DNA of 64,000 nt. It comes from Protonemura montana (Eukaryota > Arthropoda > Insecta > Plecoptera > Nemouridae). A model generated the notes under the pieces. That model ran no database searches. It worked only from the letters and a program-made list of their open reading frames with translations, and had not been told where the DNA came from. Shown here in pieces: positions 32,463 to 43,600 of the stretch. How positions within the stretch are numbered: position 1 is the first letter of the stretch; the number at the start of each line of letters is the position of its first letter. A program made the translations under genes and the position numbers. Location: positions 2,969,001 through 3,033,000 of the forward strand of contig OX387610.1 in the NCBI GenBank assembly GCA_947568835.1, read 5' to 3'.

Positions 32463-33652
32463 TCATAGCTCTGAACAAATCCACCAAACATTCGTAAAAG
32501 AAAGGTGTGGTAGGTCAAACCTAGATCAAACAGCTGCCAATTACCTACTGCAGTCTCTCATTGTGTTTTATGTTTTAATCACATTTGTAATTAGTCACGT
32601 TTTTAATCGTTCATGTTTCTATAATAAATTTTCTCCGTGTTAAATGTTTTTATGTTTTGTGCCCCTGTATTGTTCTGATTTTATTTTATCACACTTGTGG
32701 ACTTGCCTCTGTTGTTGATCAATAAATAAATAATTCATCAACGCTGGGAAAATAAACTTTAGTACCTTCGTCAACAGCAATATGAGTTAGGTGTTTTAAT
32801 TATTTTACCTTTATATTTTCGTTGGGCCTAATTTTTGGAAGAAAATGCATAAATTAAACTTAATTAAGTCTAACTTCGTACTAAGTTGTAACAAAGATTC
32901 GTTTCATATTTCACTGTGGAAAGAACAGATTACTATAGCATTATCTACAAATAATAAAGAAAGGGCTGGGAATTTTCAATTTCATTGTTGATGCACTCTC
33001 GATTCACTCAAAAGTACTTCTGCAAAAGTAAAATTCACCGAAACTTTCTGTTGTCCAGCCCGCTCACTTTTTACAAATAAAGCAAGCGTTCACTCAACAT
33101 CAACATCACTCAACATTCAGTAAGTTTTTCTGAGATGTTGATTATTACAAACTATCGGATTTTTGCCAAACGAAATGGTTTTTCAGCAATAGGAAGTCCC
33201 ATCTTCACTGTACAGGCATGCAAACCAATTGTGTCTGTACCTGAGTTTTTTTGATGTTCAAATCTTATTTATTTATTTCTTCATTCGTTTCGGAACCGTA
33301 TAGGTTCCGTCAGTTGTCTGGCCTCGATATAAACAGTAATATTTGATAAGATTTAGATACATATCCTGAAGCCAAGATCCAGTATTCTGAAAGAATGGAA
33401 GAAATATTTTTAATTCTAAACCTTTTAACTTCTAAATTTTTGGTGGTGCATTCTAAAATAAAAAAATTGGTCCCAAATGGTATTCAACAAGCAATATGGT
33501 TAATAAAGGGTAAAGTTAACACGGTATTTTATTCAAAAAATATTTTATTTCCTCTCATAGCTATTACTTCTATCTGTTTAGGCAAAATATGATAAAACTA
33601 TTCAATTTGATCCAGTTGGTTTGTATTGATTTATCTAGGATTGGCTTTAAAG
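32463..33652. other. Upstream region of KXD1
   Basis: AT-rich and without recognised repeats. A 65-codon AT-rich frame at 33395-33592 has no resemblance to a protein family. Promoter position cannot be fixed. Confidence 0.4.
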
Positions 33653-34334
33653 ATGGCAGAAAATACACCGGAAAGTGAGCTTGGAAGTATCGAATGTTTT
33701 CAAAACTACACAGCCCCTGAAGTATTTATTCAAGGTTTAGCAGGTATTGTGGACCAACAAGATGTAGAATCAATGATTCGTGCTCAAAAGCAAATGTAAG
33801 CTTGTTTTCATCTTCAATGTTTACCGTGAAAAAACGTATTTTTAGGTTATCTGTTTTGCTCATTTGTCATTTGGAAATTTTAGGCTTCAACGATTCGAGA
33901 AGACAAATGAAATGCTGACAAATTGCAATGCTCTTTCTGTAAATCGACTGAAGACTGCTGGCAGCGAGTTCAAAAAGCATACGCAACTTCTCGGTGAAAT
34001 GAAAAAAGACTTGGACGGCATTTTCAAACGAATACGAGTGATAAAATCTAAGCTGTCAACACAGTATCCGCAAGCATTTCAAGCAGCTCAAGAAAAGAAT
34101 CAGTCGATACCGGAGGATAGTGAAGAAGCAATACCAAGTTCGAGTAATGTAGATTTAGTAAAGGCTGAATCAGATCTCACCAAGATGGGACTACTAGATG
34201 AAAAAGAAGCAAATGACGAAGACGATGATTCTGAACCACGCTATCCCTTAAAAAGAGTGAACAGTTCTTCAACTGATTCTGCAAATGGCAACAGTAATAA
34301 TGACACTTCACCATATACTTCGGATACTGGATAA
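33653..34334 (+). CDS. KXD1: KxDL motif-containing protein 1 (BORC subunit)
   Basis: Two coding exons, 33653-33795 and 33884-34334, joined inside a Met codon (at|gtaagc ... ttttag|g), give 197 residues. The first exon ATG is the only in-frame start (MAENTPESELG). Residues 48-70 (MLQRFEKTNEML and following) and 87-110 (MKKDLDGIFKRIR) match the conserved heart of animal KXD1. The KxDL signature is K88-K89-D90-L91. The helical, charged middle suggests a coiled coil. The tail from about 125 is acidic and Ser/Asn-rich and likely disordered, as in the family. KXD1 is known as a subunit of BORC, which recruits Arl8 to lysosomes and controls their positioning. The polyadenylation signal is at 34687. 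UBE2C starts only about 250 bp downstream on the same strand. Confidence 0.92.
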
Positions 34335-34686
34335 TTTTCATGCTTTAATACGTTGATAATAGCATAAGAACTGATCCAGTTCTGCTGCTGGCAATAATAG
34401 CACATTTCCATCCTGTGGAGTGGAGCGTTATTGTCTTGTTTATCATTCTAAATTGCTGAGCTGATTGGTGAATATAAATGCGACAGATCATTCTGGATTG
34501 GTAGTTCAATGTGCTCAATTGTGCTCAACGCTATTATCAATTGCCAATACATTGTACTCATGAGCTGGCTCGCACTGTTTCCTTTTTGCTCCATGTAAAT
34601 TATCCACTTTGGAGCTGCAAAGACTGATAACTCGCATGTTTTCTTTATGAAAATTCTTCATTCTACTTAGTGTACATTACAACTCA

Positions 34687-34692
34687 AATAAA
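34687..34692 (+). terminator. KXD1 polyadenylation signal
   Basis: AATAAA about 355 bp after the KXD1 stop codon, the first canonical signal downstream. Confidence 0.6.
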
Positions 34693-34752
34693 CTAATATG
34701 CTCGGAAATATATTATGTATTTTTATCTCATTACCTGTCAACTTCAACAGGT

Positions 34753-34841
34753 TTTGAATGACGCTCACTATTTTAACTGTTATGACGTCATGGCGGCGTC
34801 GACGTAAGCTGTTGCTGATTGGTCAGAAATCTCCATTTGAA
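34753..34841 (+). promoter_or_regulatory. Likely UBE2C promoter with G2/M-type elements
   Basis: Within 180 bp of the UBE2C start codon: TTTGAA at 34753-34758, a palindromic CRE TGACGTCA at 34783-34790, atggcggcg at about 34790, an inverted CCAAT box (ATTGG) at 34818-34822, and TTTGAA at 34836-34841. CCAAT boxes together with a TTYGAA CHR element are the known arrangement in G2/M genes repressed by DREAM and activated by MMB, including UBE2C in vertebrates. Function here is inferred. Confidence 0.5.
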
Positions 34842-34932
34842 ATTCTATTATTTGTTTGGATTTCATTGGGCTTGGTTGCATCTTTTCCAACGCATATTTC
34901 AACGGGCGAAATATAGAGCTACACGAAAGATA

Positions 34933-37236
34933 ATGGATCAAAATATCAATCCCACTTACACTGCAGCTTCGAGCCACTCAAAATTAGGCGAAGAACACCA
35001 AAGTCGCTCTAAGGATAACCATGCAGTGAGCAAAAGGTAAGAATGACATTTGTGTTTTGCAACGGAACGCTGAAAAGCTGACGCCCAACTTTACGTTGCA
35101 TCTCTTCCGTTTTTAGCGATACACCCTATTTATTTATTGAAGATGATTTCTTTCTTACTTCCGTCGTAATTTTAAAACAAACCTAAAAGCATGCGTCAAC
35201 CTAATATGGCTGAAGTTATTTTATCAAAGTCAGTAGAATTTCTTCCAGCTTCCATGTTTAGGCCTAGGTATCATTACATGTAACTCATAATTAGACTTTA
35301 GATCACTTACACAATGCCCAACTTACAATATGACCTATTTGACTTTATACTCAAAAATGTCCTTATATTTTTTCAGATTGCAAAAGGAGCTAATGACGCT
35401 TATGGTAAGTTTACAATGAACAACTTGCCATTCTTCTCATGTTAGTAAATAATTTCAAGGTATGCAGTCTAATTTTGAGCCCGTCACATTTTGCAAGAAT
35501 AAAGTGATCTTGGGTGTTTGCCGGTTCTTAACCGTTGCATTTACCGTTTAGGTCTAATTCTAGTGATTTGGGCCCAGATACCACAAGTGTGTGTTGGCTA
35601 GACTTTGCTGGCCTACTTACCAATGGCAACTGTCAATGATCTAAATCAATTATTTTCTGCTACTAAAAACCCAAATGTATTTATATGCTATCCATATTAT
35701 AGTGGTAATATATTTGTAACTATTTACAAAAATGTATTTGCTTACAGATGAACTCGGACAAAACGGTGTCTGCATTTCCCGAGGGAGAGAACCTATTTAA
35801 GTGGATTGGAACCATTACAGGGCCGGAAGAGACGGTAAGTGTGGAAACCTTTCGATGACTCGAAGAATTTTACCTAACTAAAAGGAACCCGAATGAATGT
35901 AAATACTTTCGCAACCAACTATCTCTAGTTTTTATGTTTGTCTTTCAAACCCTACGTTAACATTTCGTTCCAATCTCTGTCCAAAGGTGTACGACGGTTT
36001 GACCTACAAGCTAAGCCTGGAGTTTCCGCACAGTTACCCGTACGCACCGCCAGTCGTGCGTTTCGTGACCCCGTGCTACCATCCCAACGTGGACAACACA
36101 GGGACAATCTGCCTCGACATTCTAAAAGACAAGTGGTCAGCTCTGTTTGACGTTCGGAGCATTCTCCTATCGATACAGTCGCTGCTCGGAGGTATGTTTG
36201 CATCAAATGCTATTTGGGCAGTCAGTTTGATATTGAACATGGGTCAAACGGCAGGAGATAGGTTGGGAAAGTGAAAGGATAAACGAGAATTCCATTCACC
36301 TGAATCTCGATACTAATTGGCGTTGTGTTATGAACGTTACGGCCCTTGCTATTTATTTTTAAGTTACTGGTATTAATTAGGTTTGGGATGGGTACTGTTC
36401 TACGAGCGTATGATATTTACCAATGCAAGATAAGAAAATATCTTGATGACAGATCTCGTGGTTGAATTACTGCCCTAAGAACTTAGGAAACTCAATCTTA
36501 AAATAAATTAGTGTGATTTCCTTACTTAAGTTTGTGACGTCTTCGTGATTTTCCGGTACGGGCTTTTTTCACGACACTTTGAGTCTGGGTAGCGATCGTT
36601 TAACTTATTTGTTCGAGATCACAAACTGCACTTCAGTAGATAGATTATATTCATCAACCCTGGGAGTTTGTTAGCTTCTATTACAATTTGACTTCAATTC
36701 TATTGGGAGTTTTATTAACATCTTAGATGTAAAAGAGATGAGTAGATAGAGAAATTTAGGAGTTATTAGAAAGGAAAGAGGGAATTAAAGAAGAATAAGA
36801 AGAAAATAAATATATATTTACACTTAAAGGCAGTATAGCAAGCTGTGATAAGAAATATGCCTATAATTTTGTCAAATTCTATCCGTATTTTTTTGTATCT
36901 GGATGAATTTGGGATAAGAAAAAAAAATCTGTACCCATGTCTGTAGTTTAATATCCGTATCTATTGAATGAAATAAGATTGGTGAACTGACAGGCCAGAA
37001 ATATACTGAAAAACTGTATCTAACTTCCTAATCAACCAAACAACGCAGCTGCCACTTATCCATGTGGCTAAAACAAGTAATTTCTGTTTGCTAATTTATT
37101 TGTTATTATTTCAGAGCCAAACAACGACAGTCCGTTAAACCCGCAAGCAGCCACATTATGGCTCGACCAGGTGGAATATAAACGGCAACTCCATAGCGAG
37201 TATGAAAAACATCTCAAGGGTAGTAATAATGTGTAA
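34933..37236 (+). CDS. UBE2C: Ubiquitin-conjugating enzyme E2 C (APC/C E2; vihar orthologue)
   Basis: Five exons: 34933-35036, 35377-35404, 35748-35834, 35987-36191, 37115-37236, all with GT-AG borders, giving 181 residues (human 179). The N-terminal extension (1-34) is polar. The UBC fold begins at [10 protein letters not shown] (35-44). HPN motif is H105-P106-N107 and the active-site cysteine C115 lies in [11 protein letters not shown]. The C-terminal part [19 protein letters not shown] matches the family. UBE2C is known to put the first ubiquitin on APC/C substrates such as cyclins and securin. The human D-box-like RYKL segment reads TYKL (79-82) here, so that arginine is absent. The 3' polyadenylation signal is at 37504. 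The 28-bp second exon is notably small. Confidence 0.95.
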
Positions 37237-37503
37237 AACTAGTAGTACAATTATTTAATTTTACAGCTGCTTTCAATTGGTGGACGTGTATATTTTTTTC
37301 ACTTGTGTGTGTATAGATAATGAATTAAGAAGCCTGTCTTTCAGGTGACAACAATTTTCCAAGCTTTTCGTAAGACATTTGCAATTTTTATTAGGAACTA
37401 TAATTTTTTCGATCATTTTGCAAGTTATTTTGTATTGTTATAGAATTTTAACATAAATCTGTTTTTGATGTGTATTCATAAAATATGGAGTCATTAAATG
37501 AAC

Positions 37504-37509
37504 AATAAA
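37504..37509 (+). terminator. UBE2C polyadenylation signal
   Basis: AATAAA 268 bp after the stop codon and only about 130 bp before the BPHL start codon. Confidence 0.65.
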
Positions 37510-37636
37510 TTACTCTGTGTCCAAATTTCTTTGTGAACATACTTTATTTGCCTGTTCCACATGTTTGGTGTACTTAGAATTTGACCTCGGTGGCCCTTCC
37601 TACGTGAGGTGAGAGCTACGAAGCAAATTGCTCGGA

Positions 37637-40600
37637 ATGTACTCAACTGTGCGGAATATCAGCAGGGGGCTGGAGTCGGTAAAAACACATATCAAGAGCA
37701 AAGTTATTACTCAATCTTCTGTGATAAAAAGCAACTATTCGACGGGTTTTAAGGTAGGGAAACATCTAATTGCAAAATTGTTTCCGACAATCAGCAGCCA
37801 TTTTATCCCCGGGATTTCATAGAGTAAAATTAGTAACTTTTAGGTAGGTCATGTTGGTAGAACTGATCGATTGCCCCGAATTTGAAAGCACCAGATAGAT
37901 TTTAAGTATTACAAAGAAATAATAATATGTGTATTGTTGTAGAACCCTATTACAAGTAATTAAAATTTCACTCATAACCAAAAAATATATATAACCGTGT
38001 TTTTAATTTGACAGGAAGAAAAAGTAGAAGTAGATGGAATCAAAATAAACTTTGTTAAAACTGGTAATGGTGAGCACGCTGTGTTATGCCTCCCTGGCGC
38101 ATTGGGTAAGGAATGAAGAGAAAAATTACTTTCTACCCAAGAACTATGCTTAAGTTGTGCAATCAATTAATTAACTGTTAAGTTATTTGAATGACAACAA
38201 AATATGTAGTGGTTTTTAGCAATTTATAGACAGAAATACCAAGATGTTCTCAAATATTCAAGAAAAGCTGAGAGAAGAAGGAAACTTAACTTACCAAAGT
38301 TAAAATGGCTAGTTGTGAAGTGAGGTCTGGTCGACTTTAAACACAATCAACGGTATAATGTTTCGGCTACTGTCTTGTTCTCGTAGTGTAGCAAACAAAA
38401 ACTCGTTACAACTCAATGCGTCATTTCAGCAATCGGCCATTTCAACTTCGTTTTGTCTTCTTCTCCAGTTTATATACCACCAGTCTTTTGGCACTGAAAC
38501 CTATTCATATTTTAGAGAATAAAATAAAATATTGGAAGGTACTCAGTAAAATACATTTAATCCCCTGCCAACCTTTTGTAATTAAGTGCAATTTTGCAGT
38601 TGGAATTTGCATAACATATTATTTATGTTATAGCACATATTACAAAAGAAAGCAAATAGTAATTTTATGTAAAAATGTTTGGCCTTGACTGACTGGCTCA
38701 ATAACACCCTTTAAGTAAATGTAGCTAAAAATGATTTTGAAATTTGTGCAAAGCAAGTTTTTTGTGCAAGTTTTCATATATACTTTGTGTTCTATGTAAC
38801 AGGATCCATATGGAGCGATTTTAAGCCTCAAATAGTCGGACTGAACAAATCAAAATTCACAATTGTCGCGTGGGATCCTCCTGGCTACGGAAAGAGCCGG
38901 CCACCCGACCGTAATTTCTCCAAAGACTTTTTCAACCAAGATGCCGATCACGCTGTGAAATTGATGAAGGCCCTCGACTTGAAACGCTTTTCCCTTCTGG
39001 GATGGAGTGACGGAGGCATCACTGCCCTTATCATTGCTGGGAAATATCCTAAGAAAGTTCTGAAGAACGTTGTTTGGGGCGCTAACGCTTATGTCGTCGA
39101 CGAGGAGATGAAAACATATGAGAGTAAGTTTGTTCGGGGTCTACAATCACAGCAAAATAAAATCAAAGTATTTGAATCAAAAGTCGCAATGCCTATCTGT
39201 TGAATCTTAGCGATGAGAAACCCAGAATCAAGACATCATTTGTACTGGGTTCTGACTTAAGGTACACATTTTGTCCAAATTATTGCCATTTTTTTCTCAA
39301 CCTTTGCACTGTGATTCTAAGATGTTTTATTGATGTCAACAACCACTTCTCAATCGATATTTCCTATTGTTTTCAATGGTTAAAATCGAACAAATACCAG
39401 TGAATCGATTGGAATCTCTCTAGCAAAATCTCAGAATTGCCTAATTGGTGTGAAATGTGATATTTGATGACAAATCAAAGACCAGGGATTGATTGATGTA
39501 GTCAAATAATGTATCTCCAACAGAACATCAAGCAGGAAAAGATAAGATAAGTTTCATTGGTGTGGGTTCCATATCAGGATGGGGAAATAAAAGTGTTTGA
39601 AAAGGAGCATCAGACTGGAGGCAAGGAGAGTTATGAGAAGGATGAGGAGATGGAGGGAAGAAACTGCTGATAAGGGAAATATTAAAAGGCTTTTGGAAAG
39701 ACCTTCAGAAATAGTTAAGGAACTGGGTTGTAAAACATTGGAAAGTAGAAGGAGAGTTGATATGATTTGTAATTTGTAAAGATATATGAAGGGAAATTGA
39801 GGTTGGAGATAATTAAATAAGTGTTTAAAGATTGACTCTCGATGAAAGGTATTGTAGAATGAATAATGATTTAAATGTGATTGTTAAAAGGAATATGAAG
39901 GACGCTGGGAAGCTTTCGTTCCTCGACAGAACTAGTAAAGACTGGAATACTTTAGTTAGACGTGTAAAACTAGACCATTTTAGAAAACAACTGAATGAAG
40001 AAAAATTTGTTTGAAAAAGTATGAAGGAGAGTAATAATGCATATATTGTATTATTAACAACACTATAACCGTGTTGTTAATAATAAAATACCCTGCGCAT
40101 TGCAAGCGTTTGCAATTTAAATAAGATTTCATCCTAATTCCTAATGTATATATTGTGTTATACTGTAAATATTTACCATCAGTATTAATGTTCTATTTGT
40201 AAATTATAAAATAAATAAAAAATTACCGAGAAAAACATCACTTGCTACAACAAAAACTATTTTAAATGGGTTTTAAATGCTAAGTGAAGAACAACTAAAT
40301 TTGCCAACATTTTGTAACATGTACTAGTTACTTCTTCAATGGTTAGAGCAGTTCTGACAATTTTCCGATAATAAAAGAACCACATAAAATTATAACAATT
40401 ACCTACTTCAAGCTTCCTAAATGCATCTAAATAAAATTAAAAATAAATACATAAATAAAAACCATCATCCCTTGCAATAAAGTAGCTGCTTTTTTGGATT
40501 GTTAGCAGCCCCTGTAATACCAGCAGGATGAACGCTTGGCTGATAAAATGTATAGCGAATCATGGGGGCTTTTGCCGGTACTTTCTGTTCATTGAATTTT

Positions 40601-43600
40601 GTTTCCTTAGGCATCAGGGACGTTAGTACGTGGTCGGAACGAATGAGGGCTCCCTTGATTGAACTCTATGGAGAGAAGTATTTCACGGAAACGTGGAGTG
40701 CGTGGGTAGATGCGTTCATCAAGATCCACGCCGACGGAGGCAACATTTGCAAGGAATCGTTGCCTTTGATTGAATGTCCTACGCTTGTAGTTCACGGCGA
40801 GAAGGATCCGATGATTGCCAAGGAACATCCTAAATATCTGATGGACAATATTAAGAAATCAAGGTATGATTTTCATATTATTAACTAATTCTACATAACA
40901 ATGAATAATAAAATAATAAATAAATCAATAATGGTGTTATCACGGTGTTATCATGTGTTGATTGATGATGTTATGATAGTGTTAGTGTTGATTTTTTTTT
41001 TTTTATTATTGATGATGCTTTAATTGGTTAGAGCAACACCTGCGATGGGTGGAGATCGGGGTTCGAGTCCATGTTTAGGCATACATTTTTGAGAGTTTAT
41101 TATTGTCCCTAATAATAAAATACTTTGTCCATTGTTAGCGTAATTGCAATCTAAATCAGATTTCGCACATTTAAGGTATGATTGTGATGATTTTTTGTTG
41201 ACATCCATTTAAAACTCTAGAAGAAGTGAACTAGAGAGATTGTTGTGGTGAAGAAGGAAAGAGAGAAGGAGCGCAACTTACCGGAGAATAAAATTGGCAT
41301 CGCGTGGAGCACTTATCGAGAATTCCCGAGAATTTTTTTTTCCCGAGAAATTCATATTTAAAAGTCTGTTTTACAAAAAAAATTAATAAAAATACTTCTG
41401 AGAATTTCGACGTTTTGGTTTGTTGCCAAAATTTTAAATTCTGAACTTCTAGACCCTCGGAATTTTGGAACTTCTTGGCAATTTCTCGGCACCAATTTTC
41501 TTCTCTGGACATTTTTTTTTCCATTCTGACAACGATTTAGTATTTTCATTTTTTTAAATGCTTGTATTACATTTGTATCAAACCTAGCAGTTATATTTCT
41601 TAAAGCCGCATCATGGGAAATTGAATTAAAATGGTACAAAGTTTAATGGTTTTTAGATTCATGTCTAATTTATCTAACTTTAGCATCAAATTGAATTGCC
41701 TCTTTATTTGCCTATAGTCAATTGCTTACAGTCAAGTAAAAGGATGTGGACTCATCCAAAATAAAAATACATTATAATTATAAATAAACTAGAGCTAGTA
41801 TATTTGTATATTTGTTTATTAGCTACTGACAAATACATAGTATTTGTATGGGCCTATTCTAGTAAATATTTTTATATGAAGGTAACACGGTAATATTGCA
41901 CCGTTTATAACATAAAGTAAATAAAGGTGGTAAAATAGTAATAATGGTAGAGATGTATCTACTATAATATAATATACTAAAATTATAAATATAATGGTGG
42001 TAGTAGTGGTAAAAAAGTGGCTTAATGGTATAGTATTGGTAATATAATAATCTTAGGTTCTAATATGACAATAACTTATGTATAATGTCAATAATAATGG
42101 TATTGTCGTCATTGTTGGTGGGCCAGGGGGAGATGGTGAGGTGTAGAGGTTAGGTATTCCTCGAGGTTGTAGAAGGGGTTTTGGATGAGGAAGTTTCGTA
42201 GGTAGGAGTCGAAGGTGCTGCGTAGAGTGGATTCTTTGATGTGGGTCGGGAGGTGGTTGAATATTTTTGTGCATAAGTAGAGGGGACTTTGTGTGAAGAG
42301 GGAGGTGTGGTGCGGAACGATGCGAATTTCTTTTCTACTCCTGGTTGCGTGAGTGTGGATGGAGGAATTCAGGGGGAAGAGTTCAGGGTGGGATCGTACG
42401 AGGGTGCTGGCTATCTGGATTATGGTACAGGTGAGGGTAAGGATTTTATGGGTTGTGAAGTGAGGTCTGCAAGTTTTGCGGCGGGAGATGCCTGCAATGA
42501 TGCGTACTGCCTGTTTTTGCATTTTAAATATTCGTTGTGCATGGGGTGAGGTTCCCCAGAAGAGGAGGCCATAGGAGAGGTGGGAGTGGAGGTGGGCATG
42601 GTACACAAGTTTTAATGAGTGGGTGTTGGTAATAGGTTTTAGTCTACGGAGGAGGAAGCAGCTGCTTTTGATTTTGTTAAGGGTTGTTTGAATGTGTTGG
42701 GACCAGTCTAGGTTGGGGGAAATATGGATTCCCAGGAATTTGGTGGTGGTTGCGCTGGGAACTACCTTGTTGTTTATTCGAATGAGTGGTGAGGAGTCGG
42801 GGGTGTTGTTTTTTGTGTGGAAATGGATGTAATGGGATTTGGACGGTTGAATGGCTAGTCTGTTGTGGAGGCAGTAGGAGGATATGTTGGATGTTTGCGC
42901 GTTGACCGTTTTGGTGAGGGTGGAAATTGATTGGGATTTGGGGCAGGTAAGGAGGTGGGTGGTGTCGTCTGCGAATTGAAAGAGTTTGCCTTGGTTGATA
43001 AATTGAGGGAGGTCGTTTACATAGATTAGGAACAGCAGTGGGGAGAGTACCGAGCCTTGGGGTACTCCTTGCAGGATTTCAAGGGGGGTAGAGAGGGAGG
43101 GTGGCAAACCGGGGGTGGTGGAGTTGATACTGACTATTTGGGTGCGGTTGGAGAGAAAAGAGGCTATCCATTTGTTAGGAATGCCCCGGATCCCGATGGA
43201 GTGGAGTTTGGAAAGGAGAAGGTTGTGGTCGATCGTGTCAAAGGCCTTACTTAGGTCATAAAATATGCCTATAGCTTGGTCTCCTTGATCTAGGGCGGTG
43301 TGGAGGGAAGAAAGAAATTGGAGGATGGCAGTAATGGTTGATTTGTTTTTTTGGAAACCGTGTTGGCAGCTCACAAGGGTGTTGTTGGATTTGAGGAAGG
43401 AGGATATTCGGGATAGCATTATTTTTTCTAAGAGCTTGGATATTGAGGAGAGTAGGGAGATAGGACGATAGTTATTGACGTTGGTTTTGTCTCCTTTTTT
43501 GTGGATTGGTATGATTACGTTAGACAAAGCTGTAGAATCCCATTTCATCTCTCGCAACTGACGATTTAACTTTGGTATCAATCGTGTTTCCGTCTTCTAC

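Noticed and set aside
33395-33592. 65-codon frame before KXD1
   Set aside because: AT-rich low-complexity composition, no family resemblance, no splice link to KXD1.
37628-37822. BPHL start at the upstream TTG and continuation of the frame past 37753
   Set aside because: ATG at 37637 is the first true start, and the donor at 37753/37754 joins in phase to the next exon and gives a protein of the family's length.
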